The translations under genes and the position numbers were made by a program. DNA of 64,000 nucleotides from the NCBI RefSeq assembly GCF_003122365.1, contig NZ_CP029254.1:3429001-3493000 (forward strand). Direction: 5' to 3'. Within the stretch, counting starts at the first letter, position 1. Each line of letters opens with the position of its first letter. This DNA is from Streptomyces spongiicola (GTDB taxonomy: Bacteria > Actinomycetota > Actinomycetes > Streptomycetales > Streptomycetaceae). The notes under the pieces were generated by a model, which saw only the letters and a program-made list of their open reading frames with translations, did no database searches and was not told the origin of the DNA. Below, piece after piece: positions 42,283-49,397 of the stretch.

Positions 42283-43887
42283 TCACCGCTCTACGGCCCG
42301 TGTACGGCCGCGTACGGGTCCTTCGTGGTCAGTGGCTTCGCGGAGGGCCATCCGGATGTCTTCTTGGCACTCGCTGCACAGCGGTACCTCGGGCGGGGTG
42401 CCCCTGCCCAGGCGGCGGCATGTGGGCGTCTCGCACCGCCACGTGGCGCGCTGCTCCGGCAGGCCGAGCACGTCGTGCTGCTCCTGGTCCTCGAAGGCCG
42501 GCCTCGCCACACCTTCCCGTGCCTGCCGCGCAGCGGCCAGCCGCACCGTCTCCGTCTCCAGTCGGGTACCGAGGGCGGCGACGGCTCGCTCGGCCGCGCG
42601 GCCCTCACACACCGTGCACTCCTCGCCGGTCGTCAGCAGAATGCCCAGCTCGCATTCCGACCGGATGCACTCCTGGACGGTGAGGGCGGTCGCCAGGTAG
42701 CCGACGGGGCGCCGGATGGCGTCAGGGCCGTCGTAGTCCTTGGCGGCCCGTTCCGGGCCCTGGGCGCGGTACCAGCCACGGTTGATCCGGGCGAGGGCGT
42801 GTTCCGGCCTGCGCGGGTAGGCGTCGAACGCGGTGAGGCGGGCGTCTGTGTTGTGCCCGAGAAGTTGCCGGACGGCCTTCCGCAGCGTCGGCGGGCGGGT
42901 GTCGGGTCGGTTGCCCAGCTCGGTGAGAACGGGCTCCAAAGCGGCCCAGACGTCCTCCTCACCCGGGACCGGCCGGGCTTCGGTCACCTTCGTCGCCTTG
43001 CGCTGCTTCGGGGTCGGCGATGCTTTCCAGTCGACGGCGGAGCCGTCCTGCATGCTGTCCGCTTTCGGCTCCGCGCTGCTGCTCGCACCCGCAGGCACCA
43101 AACCACCCGCACCTTGGCCTCCGGCCGAACCCCCGTCAGTAGGTGTGGAAGAAGGCTCTCGACCACCGGCTTTAGATAGGGCGTCACCCATGACACCACC
43201 GGACGTGTCTTCCACGACGCCACCGGTAGCGTCCTCCGTGACGCCACCCCCCTCGTTTGCAGGGTCCTCAGGGGTAGCGTCATCGGTGACGCCACCCCCC
43301 TTCTTCGACTTCTTCCGACGGGCCCGCTCTTTACGCCGCTGCTCCGCCCGCCGCTCCTGCTGTCCCTGGAGCCTCGCAGTGTGGGCGGCCCGCCAGCCGG
43401 TCAGGTCGAAGTCGGGAGCGTGCTCCTCCATCCACGCCTCGATGTCGAAGCCAGCGATCGTGTGGCCGTACCGGGCGACGAGTTGCGGTGGGGTGTCCGC
43501 CGACGGCGGGACGCCTTGGATCAGCCAGGCGTCGAAGACCATGTAGAGGTTGGCGTCGTTCTCGTCCTCCTTGCCCTCCACCTTCCGGTGGACCACCCGG
43601 ACGAGCCCGATCTCCTGTTCCAGGTACTTCGTGGCCCGGTCGATGGTCTGTTTCGTGCAGTCCAGGCAGGCCGCGAGCGCCTCGCGGTACGGGTAGCCCT
43701 GGCCGGTGTCGCGTGAGCTGACGTCCGCGAAGGACACAAGCAGGTCGTACAGCGGCTTGGCCTTGCCCTTGTTCAGCTCGGCGTCCGGGTCCCGGACCAC
43801 ACAGACGGCGAACATGCCGAACCGGAGGCCGGTGGAGCCGGGGCGGCTCACGCTCGGGCGGTGCGCGTTCGAGGGGCGCCGGGTCAT
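42283..43887 (-). CDS. Large winged-HTH/zinc-ribbon protein, possible replication initiator
   Basis: A 534-residue protein. Residues about 25-115 form a winged HTH (KPLYDLLVSFADVSSRDTGQ, LAACLDCTKQTIDRATKYLE, IGLVRVVHRKVEG). A Lys/Arg-rich stretch and a low-complexity Gly/Ser/Thr linker (about 175-290) follow, then a helical domain and a C-terminal zinc ribbon (CTVCEG; CETPTC ... LCSECQ). AICEs normally encode a replication initiator in this region and no other candidate exists in the element, so this is my best guess. ATG 43887 has AGGAG 7 nt upstream and overlaps the stop of the small ORF before it. Confidence 0.62.
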   Translation of the reverse strand: MTRRPSNAHRPSVSRPGSTGLRFGMFAVCVVRDPDAELNKGKAKPLYDLLVSFADVSSRDTGQGYPYREALAACLDCTKQTIDRATKYLEQEIGLVRVVHRKVEGKEDENDANLYMVFDAWLIQGVPPSADTPPQLVARYGHTIAGFDIEAWMEEHAPDFDLTGWRAAHTARLQGQQERRAEQRRKERARRKKSKKGGGVTDDATPEDPANEGGGVTEDATGGVVEDTSGGVMGDALSKAGGREPSSTPTDGGSAGGQGAGGLVPAGASSSAEPKADSMQDGSAVDWKASPTPKQRKATKVTEARPVPGEEDVWAALEPVLTELGNRPDTRPPTLRKAVRQLLGHNTDARLTAFDAYPRRPEHALARINRGWYRAQGPERAAKDYDGPDAIRRPVGYLATALTVQECIRSECELGILLTTGEECTVCEGRAAERAVAALGTRLETETVRLAAARQAREGVARPAFEDQEQHDVLGLPEQRATWRCETPTCRRLGRGTPPEVPLCSECQEDIRMALREATDHEGPVRGRTRAVER

Positions 43888-43979
43888 CGGGCGCTCCTGG
43901 TGAGGCCCAGGCCGCACGCGACGGCGGCGGGGGCGGAGGAGACGGTCACCGGCCCGCTGGTGTATGCCAGAGTGTGCAT
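43884..43979 (-). CDS. Small ORF coupled to the wHTH gene
   Basis: A 31-residue ORF whose TGA overlaps the next ATG (ATGA). Sequence is small-residue-rich (MHTLAYTSGPVTVSSAPAAV at the start). Could be a leader peptide controlling translation of the wHTH protein. Confidence 0.4.
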   Translation of the reverse strand: MHTLAYTSGPVTVSSAPAAVACGLGLTRSAR

Positions 43980-44055
43980 TGGCGTCTTTCTGAGGGGTCG
44001 GGCCCCGGGTCTGCTTGGCGGTAGGTACCGGGGACCGGCACGGATATGGCGTCAA

Positions 44056-44094
44056 GGCCGTGCCGTCGGCGTCCCAATCGCCGACGGCACGGCC
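44056..44094 (-). terminator. Terminator after the antirepressor gene
   Basis: Perfect 16-bp stem (44056-44071 with 44079-44094), 7-nt loop, directly beyond the stop of the leftward antirepressor gene. It would limit read-through into the wHTH gene. Confidence 0.75.
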
Positions 44095-44098
44095 GTTC

Positions 44099-44887
44099 TC
44101 ATGCCGCAGCGTCGTCGAGAGGGATCGGCGTGTGCCGACACCCCAGGTGATCGCGCAGCGCGGCAAGTCCCTTGGGGGTGATGCGGAGCTGCCAGGACGG
44201 CATCCGCTTGTTGGTGCGTGGATGGCGGTAGCTGGTGACGCGGCGTACGAGGCGCCCGGCGTCCACGGCTGCCTGGTAGGGCTGCCCCGAGGTGTCGGTC
44301 CAGCCGAGTTCGCGAAGGGTCCGCGCCAGCCTGTTCTGTCCCGTACGGACGCAGCCGTCGCGGTTGAGGAGCTGTGCAGCGGTGCGGAGCGAGTAGTCAC
44401 CGACGCTGTCGGAGGCGAGGACATCCCACGCGGCGGCGGACGGCTCCAGCTCAGCGTTACGCCGCTCCAGTGCCTCACGGGCTTCGAGCGCGGTGACCAG
44501 GTCCCTGGCGAGCTCCAGCTTGGTCGGCTCCCGCCGGGCGACCTCGTACCGGCCGGAGGCGCGGACAGCAGGGATGACCTCGTGCGTCACCCACCGCTTG
44601 AAGGCCCGCGCCTCGGGCTTGCGACTCCGGAGGACGAGTGAGTACAGGCCGGCCTCGCTGATGACCGTGACGTCCTGCTCGCCGCCGGGGGTGCGGATAG
44701 TCTCCGTACCCTTCTCGTCGTCGTCGAGCGACCGCACGGCGTCGTGGGTCCGGCCGATGTCCAGCACAGCAGCCACGTCGGACGCGACCCACCAGAGGGA
44801 GCCGCCCCGCGCGAGAGCGCGCACCTGCTGACCAGTGACGGGGAAGGTGTGAACCGCGGGATGCGGTTCGTAGTGGATACTCAGCAC
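44099..44887 (-). CDS. Phage-type antirepressor (BRO-N and KilA-C domains)
   Basis: A 262-residue protein. The N-terminal BRO domain spans about residues 10-115 (GGSLWWVASDVAAVLDIGRT, then TVISEAGLYSLVLRSRKPEA, RAFKRWVTHEVIPAVRASGR). A central coiled coil (KLELARDLVTALEAREALER) follows, then a C-terminal KilA-C/ANT domain (YSLRTAAQLLNRDG, PSWQLRITPKGLAALRDHLG). Such proteins relieve phage repressors, so it may induce the element. GTG 44887 has AAGGAG about 7 nt upstream. Confidence 0.88.
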   Translation of the reverse strand: MLSIHYEPHPAVHTFPVTGQQVRALARGGSLWWVASDVAAVLDIGRTHDAVRSLDDDEKGTETIRTPGGEQDVTVISEAGLYSLVLRSRKPEARAFKRWVTHEVIPAVRASGRYEVARREPTKLELARDLVTALEAREALERRNAELEPSAAAWDVLASDSVGDYSLRTAAQLLNRDGCVRTGQNRLARTLRELGWTDTSGQPYQAAVDAGRLVRRVTSYRHPRTNKRMPSWQLRITPKGLAALRDHLGCRHTPIPLDDAAA

Positions 44888-44959
44888 GGCCTTCTCCTTC
44901 CGTGCGGCCTCCGGGTACCACCGGGGGCCGTCGTGCGTCGTGAGCGTCGGGCCCCTTGC

Positions 44960-45328
44960 TCACCTATGGGTCAGCGCGGTCGTGGTAGTCCGCCGAAGCT
45001 GGATCACCTCAGCCGGGGCAAGGATGCAACCGCATGAGTGATGCGGTTCGCTGGCCGTGACCTGCGGCGATGCGGCGTGATGGCACGCAGTTGGCACGAC
45101 TGGGATCGGCGCGGTGGCGGCCTCGGGGACGTACAGATAGGCGATCAGGTCGCGCGTCGGGATCTTGATCCTCCGGCCGAGCCGGAGGACGCGGGTCATC
45201 GTCCACTCTCCGCGCCGGATCATCGCGTACACGATGTCCGCGTCGACGCCGACGATTGCCGCAGCGGTCGGCACGTCCGTCGTCGGCCCCAGCGCTTCGA
45301 TCGCCTCACGTGACCAGTGGACCGTCAT
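44960..45328 (-). CDS. Excisionase-like helix-turn-helix protein
   Basis: A 122-residue protein with an HTH of the excisionase/MerR type (VPTAAAIVGVDADIVYAMIR, TRVLRLGRRIKIPTRDLIAY); the C-terminal 45 residues are disordered. ATG 45328 overlaps the stop of the preceding HTH gene (TGATG). Two such proteins in a row beside the integrase/repressor region suggest that one is the recombination directionality factor. Confidence 0.72.
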   Translation of the reverse strand: MTVHWSREAIEALGPTTDVPTAAAIVGVDADIVYAMIRRGEWTMTRVLRLGRRIKIPTRDLIAYLYVPEAATAPIPVVPTACHHAASPQVTASEPHHSCGCILAPAEVIQLRRTTTTALTHR

Positions 45329-45594
45329 CAGCCAGCCCCCGTCTCGACGACCTGCGAGTCGAGCCATGCCTCGACGTCAGAACGGCGGTAACGGACGGGG
45401 GCGGTGACGCTCACACCCAGCTTGATGAAGCGCGGACCTCGACGGTCTCGACGCATGTTCGCCAGCGTCTGGAGAGCCAGCTTCGTCGAGCTGCTCACCT
45501 CTTCCGGCGTGAGGAGCTCCTCGATTTCGGAATGGGGTTCAGCCGTAACCGGGCGCCCAGTGAAGCCAGTTTTGATGGCATATCGCTCATTCAC
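45328..45594 (-). CDS. HTH_17-type protein, candidate excisionase (Xis)
   Basis: An 88-residue protein with the classic AlpA/Xis HTH (LLTPEEVSSSTKLALQTLAN, MRRDRRGPRFIKLG, VRYRRSDVEAWLDSQ). The start is taken at GTG 45594, 6 nt downstream of a CAGTAT -10-like element, implying a leaderless transcript; a TTG at 45630 would lengthen it by 12 residues. First gene of the leftward set and divergent from the XRE/integrase pair. Confidence 0.75.
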   Translation of the reverse strand: MNERYAIKTGFTGRPVTAEPHSEIEELLTPEEVSSSTKLALQTLANMRRDRRGPRFIKLGVSVTAPVRYRRSDVEAWLDSQVVETGAG

Positions 45595-45600
45595 AGCTTC

Positions 45601-45653
45601 ATACTGGTACTCACCGTGGGCACTCGTCAAGAATCCCCAGACGCCGATACAGT
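45601..45653. promoter_or_regulatory. Back-to-back leaderless promoters
   Basis: Minus strand: TTGACG (45630-45625), 18 nt, CAGTAT (45606-45601), GTG 45594 after 6 nt. Plus strand: -10 TACAGT (45648-45653), ATG 45660 after 6 nt; its -35 region falls on the complement of the minus-strand TTGACG. The two promoters overlap and should compete. Confidence 0.45.
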
Positions 45654-45659
45654 CGCTTC

Positions 45660-46430
45660 ATGCCCCATCCACGACCCGAACCCGAACATCCTGCTGCTAC
45701 ACCCTTCGCTCAGGCTCTCGGTGAACGCATCCGCCAGGCACGGGAAGCCGACCAGCGCACTGCGGACAACATCGCGCACAGCGCCCGCCGACTCGGGCTT
45801 ACCTGGCACCGCACGACCGTCGGGGCCACCGAGCGCGGCGAGCGCGCCATCACCGCCACCGAGCTTCTGATGCTGCCGCTGCTGTACCGGCGCCCTCTTC
45901 GCACACTTCTGCCGGACCCGGACGCCGGAACCACCCGGCTTACCGCCGTGGCCGCCGTCGACAACGACGAGCTTCACAAGCTTCTGGAAGAAGATCACAA
46001 GCCGCGGCCGAAGGCGTGGCAGATCGACGACGCCCACTGGTGGGACGAACTCCGCGAGTTCGCGCACGCCATCGGTGGGCTGCTCGCCCCTTGGCCGACG
46101 TCCTCGCCCGACCCGGCGCTCATGGCCGCACCTGATGAAGCGGAGTCGAAGGCCGCCAAGCGGCTGGAGACGACCGCCCACTTCGTGGCCTACGGAGCGC
46201 GCGCCCTCTGGGGCCGGGGCCTGGCCGCAGAACGGGACGCCCGCCTCGCCGAACGCCCCGATGCACCCGACATGACTGCGCGGGCGCGGCAGGCGGCTCG
46301 CGGTCACATCACCCGCACCCTCATTGGGGAGCTGGAACCGCTGATCCGCGACTACAACCGCCAGCGTGCCGCCGAACCCACTGTGACTTTCCGTCCTGCA
46401 ACTGACCGCCAGACCGACGAGGGGGAATGA
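45660..46430 (+). CDS. XRE-type regulator preceding the integrase
   Basis: A 256-residue protein. The N-terminal HTH spans about residues 17-80 (FAQALGERIRQAREADQRTA, HRTTVGATERGERAITATEL). The remainder is helical with no further domain I can name. ATG 45660 lies 6 nt downstream of a -10 and has no ribosome binding site. The integrase GTG follows its stop by one base, so they form one transcript. It probably balances integration against the divergent early genes. Confidence 0.75.
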   Translation: MPHPRPEPEHPAATPFAQALGERIRQAREADQRTADNIAHSARRLGLTWHRTTVGATERGERAITATELLMLPLLYRRPLRTLLPDPDAGTTRLTAVAAVDNDELHKLLEEDHKPRPKAWQIDDAHWWDELREFAHAIGGLLAPWPTSSPDPALMAAPDEAESKAAKRLETTAHFVAYGARALWGRGLAAERDARLAERPDAPDMTARARQAARGHITRTLIGELEPLIRDYNRQRAAEPTVTFRPATDRQTDEGE

Positions 46431-46431
46431 C

Positions 46432-47940
46432 GTGAAGCCCTATAAGGCGTGTAGCTGCCGAGCCCCGGAGACGAAGAAGCTCCTCGGCAAGAAGTGCCCG
46501 CAGCTCAGCAAGAAGAACCACGGTGCCTGGTATGCCCGGTACGAGGCGCCGCACAGCGCGGACGGGAAGCGCCGGCAGCCTCGCGTCGGCCCGTACGCGA
46601 CGGAGAAGGAGTGCAAGGAAGGGCTGATCAAGGTTCTCGGCCGCGCCAGCAACCCGAAGGCGCACGAGCAGCGGAACACGACGTTCGGCGAGTACCTCGA
46701 CCGCCGCCTCGCCTGGCGGGTGTCGGAGGCTGAGACCGGCGAGGGCCTGGCGAAGAAGACGCTCGACGCGGAGCGCGAGGCCATCGACCTGTACGGCAAG
46801 CCCGGCCTCGGGCACATCAAGGTCATCGACCTCACCGACGAGCACTTCCGTGAGCTGTACGCCGCCATGCGGAAGATCAACAAGGCGGAGGAGAAGGAGG
46901 ACCGGACCGAGATCCTGCGGCGGCTCGTCGGCGCGCGGGCGACGAGGGATGGCCGGCGGATCCACTCCCGTCCGATCTCGGAGTCCCGGATCAAACGCGT
47001 GCACGCGGTGTTCCACGGCGCCCTGACCGACGCCGTGAAGGTGTCGAAGATCCGGCTGGACAACCCCGTGGAGGGGCTGTGGCGGTCAAAAGGCGGCAAG
47101 CGCAGCAAGGGCCGCGCGAAGCCGCTGCTGTGGTCGGCCGAGCGCGTCGAGGCGTGGGAGCGCACGGGCGTCGTCCCGGCCAAGGTGATGGTCTGGACGG
47201 CGACGCAGACCGGCAATTTCCTCGACTTCGCGGAGGCGTCCGAAGAGCGGCTGTACCCGGCGTTCCACCTGACCTCATACTATGGGCCGCGCCGGAGCGA
47301 GCTCGTCGGCGCGGAGGACCAGCACCTCAGCCTCGAACGCGGGTGGCTGCACATCCTCCAGGCGCAGGCTGACGACGAGCTCGACGACACCAAGACCGAG
47401 GCGGGTTGGCGGCAGGTTCCCCTCGACGAGGAGACCGTGCGCGTTCACCGGGCGTGGCGGAAGCGGAAGCTCGAAGAACGGTTGCAGTGGGGCGAAGCGT
47501 ACGAGGACTCGGGCCGCGTCTACTGCTACGAGGACGGCAAGGCGCTCAAGCCCGCGTACCTCTCCAGCCGGTTCGGGATCCTGATCGAGCGGTACGGCAA
47601 CATCCGGAAGAGGGTCGGCAAGGGCTGGCCGGTCGAGCGGATCGCCCGGAAGTACCGAACGACGGAGGCCGCCGTGGACGTCGCGCTGCGGATGGTGCTC
47701 CCGCCCGTCCGCTTCCACGACCTGAGGCACGGCGCGGCGACGATGCTGATCGCCGCCGGGGTCGACGACAAGTTCGTGAGCGAGGTCCTTGGGCACGCCT
47801 CCGTGGCGTTCACGAAGGACGTGTACGCGGTCGTAGCCGAGGAGATGGCGGCGGACGCCACGCGCCGGATCGCGGCGTTCATCCCGCGTGCCAGCAGGCC
47901 CGCGACTGTTGGTGCCATCAGCGTGCCATCTGGAGGCTGA
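46432..47940 (+). CDS. Tyrosine-type site-specific integrase
   Basis: A 502-residue tyrosine recombinase. A Cys/basic N-terminal arm-binding region (KPYKACSCRAPETKKLLGKK) precedes a core-binding domain (about 80-240) and the catalytic domain: the Arg of box I in YYGPRRSELVG, box II H429-x-x-R432 (FHDLRHGAATML), VLGHAS and nucleophile Y465 (KDVYAVVAEEM). It lies 60 bp inside attR and would insert the circular element into the 3' part of tRNA-Ser(GCU). The GTG start is preceded by GAGGGGG. Confidence 0.93.
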   Translation: MKPYKACSCRAPETKKLLGKKCPQLSKKNHGAWYARYEAPHSADGKRRQPRVGPYATEKECKEGLIKVLGRASNPKAHEQRNTTFGEYLDRRLAWRVSEAETGEGLAKKTLDAEREAIDLYGKPGLGHIKVIDLTDEHFRELYAAMRKINKAEEKEDRTEILRRLVGARATRDGRRIHSRPISESRIKRVHAVFHGALTDAVKVSKIRLDNPVEGLWRSKGGKRSKGRAKPLLWSAERVEAWERTGVVPAKVMVWTATQTGNFLDFAEASEERLYPAFHLTSYYGPRRSELVGAEDQHLSLERGWLHILQAQADDELDDTKTEAGWRQVPLDEETVRVHRAWRKRKLEERLQWGEAYEDSGRVYCYEDGKALKPAYLSSRFGILIERYGNIRKRVGKGWPVERIARKYRTTEAAVDVALRMVLPPVRFHDLRHGAATMLIAAGVDDKFVSEVLGHASVAFTKDVYAVVAEEMAADATRRIAAFIPRASRPATVGAISVPSGG

Positions 47941-47960
47941 AGATGGCTCTGAAAACGACT

Positions 47961-47994
47961 CAGGGAGCCCGGCCGGAATCAGCCGGACTCCCTG
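47961..47994 (+). terminator. Terminator of the integrase gene
   Basis: CAGGGAG-C-CCGGC pairs with GCCGG-A-CTCCCTG (47961-47994) with one internal mismatch, just before attR/tRNA-Ser. Confidence 0.6.
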
Positions 47995-48002
47995 GTCAAG
48001 GG

Positions 48003-48062
48003 GCGGAGGCGGAGGGATTTGAACCCTCGATGGGCTTTAAGGCCCAAACCGCATTAGCAGTG
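48003..48062 (-). repeat. attR: 60-bp repeat within tRNA-Ser
   Basis: Copy of attL (16361-16420) with one mismatch; here it forms part of the complete tRNA gene. The 3' part of the functional tRNA is therefore supplied by the element. Confidence 0.92.
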
Positions 48063-48094
48063 CGGCGCCATAGACCGGACTAGGCGACGCCTCC
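48004..48094 (-). tRNA. tRNA-Ser (anticodon GCU)
   Basis: A 91-nt class II tRNA on the minus strand: acceptor GGAGGCG/CGCCTCC with discriminator G, anticodon loop CTGCTAA giving GCU, a long variable arm (GGGCCTTAAAGCCC region) and T arm GAGGG-TTCAAAT-CCCTC. CCA is not encoded. Integration target of the element. Confidence 0.96.
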
Positions 48095-48327
48095 AGCACA
48101 CTCGCGGCGTCGCGAGTGGTGCGTGCAGATGATGACACAGCCGGGTGGGGTGTCACCAATCGCTTCCCACGGTACTAGGCACGCAGGCTCCTGGGCAAAG
48201 CCCCGCACACACCCCGATCGGCCCAGCCGGGATTGCGCAACGCCCCGGAGCGCGGAGCGTTAGAGATGCCGGGACGCCGTCCCCGAAGCGGGGCTCCGCC
48301 CCCAGACCTTCGCTTCCAGGAGTACGC

Positions 48328-48864
48328 ATGCTGCGCCGCCTCGTCCTCACCGCCGCCGCGACGACGGCTTCGCTCGCCGCGTTGGCCGCCGCCGTACCGA
48401 CCGCGGGTGCCGTCCGCGCCCCGATCCCGCTGCCGCTGCTCGATACCGGCCCGCGGGAACAGGACGGCCGGTCCGTGCCCGGCGACCGGCTCACCGTGAC
48501 CACCGCGGAGACCGGCAACCCCCGGGCCGACGGTACGTACGAACTGACGTGCGGCAGCGAGAACGGCCCGGCGGGCGGCTCGCACCCCGAGGCGCGGGCC
48601 GCCTGCGATCGGCTGGCGGAGTTCGCGACGGAGCGGCGGGACCCGTTCCGTCCGGTCGACGGCGACGCCATGTGCACGATGCAGCACGGCGGCCCCGCCA
48701 CCGCGCGGATCACCGGGACATGGCGCGGCCAGCGCGTCGACGCCAGGTTCGACCGCACGAACGGCTGCGAGATCCGCCGCTGGGAGACTCTGGAGCCGGT
48801 CCTCCCGACCGCCCGCCACGACGACGCCCGCACAACCCGCACAGCCCGCACAGCCCGGGCGTGA
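48328..48864 (+). CDS. Secreted subtilisin-inhibitor-like (SSI family) protein
   Basis: A 178-residue protein. A signal peptide covers about residues 1-30 (MLRRLVLTAAATTASLAALA start). The mature part has the SSI layout: four Cys in two pairs (YELTCGSENG with AACDRLAEFA; AMCTMQHGGP with TNGCEIRRW), the SHPEA motif and the TGTWRGQRV strand. Compared with classical SSI the reactive-site loop reads CTM-Q, so P1 would be Met. Likely a secreted serine-protease inhibitor. AGGAG is 6 nt before ATG 48328. The C-terminus ends in a Thr/Arg/Ala tail. Confidence 0.8.
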   Translation: MLRRLVLTAAATTASLAALAAAVPTAGAVRAPIPLPLLDTGPREQDGRSVPGDRLTVTTAETGNPRADGTYELTCGSENGPAGGSHPEARAACDRLAEFATERRDPFRPVDGDAMCTMQHGGPATARITGTWRGQRVDARFDRTNGCEIRRWETLEPVLPTARHDDARTTRTARTARA

Positions 48865-49397
48865 CGCAGCCGGGTGGCGGACGATCACCTCGGCGGGCTG
48901 GCCCCCCATCCGGCTTCCGCCGGTCCGCACCGACCGGTCCGCACCGACCGGTCCGCACGGGTCCGCGCCGGTCCCCGCCAGGTCGTGTGCCGTCCGTTCG
49001 GAAACGTCTCTCGGGCGCCGGTGTGCGGGCGCCGGCGGTCTCGTGCCGGGGTGGCCGTCAACCCCGCTCCCCCCGCGGACGGCCCCGTCGGAAGCCCGCG
49101 TGTAACCCGTCCCGGGGTGTCGGCCGCAGCCCCGGCCGGCCCCCGCCTGGCACCCCGGGACCGGGTCCGGTGCTCGGCGCGGTCCGGCCGCGCCCAGGTC
49201 AGCGGGCCCGCCGACGGGCACCGGGCGAGCGTGTGTACACAGAGCCCCGGTGAGGGCTCCCCCTCATCCACCGCCGCTGCCGCATCCCCAGCCCTTAGAC
49301 TCCCTCCTGTGACAGGCTGCGGTCGCGAGGTCGGGAGGCCCCGGCCGTCCGCCGCAAGATGCCGTAGGTCGCTGTAGGTCAGAGAGGAAGCGTCGTC
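48865..49397. other. Non-coding spacer
   Basis: About 530 bases between the SSI-like gene and the PAS protein gene without a supported ORF. Tandem CACCGACCGGTCCG copies lie at about 48925-48960. A -10-like TAGACT occurs near 49296, about 100 bp before the next gene. Confidence 0.4.

Larger units (their letters stand above)
16361..48062. mobile_element. Integrated conjugative element (AICE-type) in tRNA-Ser(GCU)
   Basis: Bounded by a 60-bp direct repeat of the tRNA-Ser 3' part (16361-16420 and 48003-48062). It encodes a tyrosine integrase directly inside attR, several excisionase-like HTH proteins, an FtsK/SpoIIIE-type transfer ATPase and SpdB-like spread proteins, the set that defines actinomycete integrative and conjugative elements. 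No relaxase or type IV secretion genes are visible, as expected for double-stranded DNA transfer. No RepSA or prim-pol initiator is recognised inside it. Cargo consists of a metabolic/regulatory block (22.4-30.3 kb) and a helicase/methyltransferase/ATPase defence-type operon (31.7-41.5 kb). Confidence 0.88.

Noticed and set aside
48004-48094. tRNA-Ser considered disrupted by the element
   Set aside because: The complete 91-nt cloverleaf is restored at attR with the element-supplied 3' part; only the attL copy is partial.
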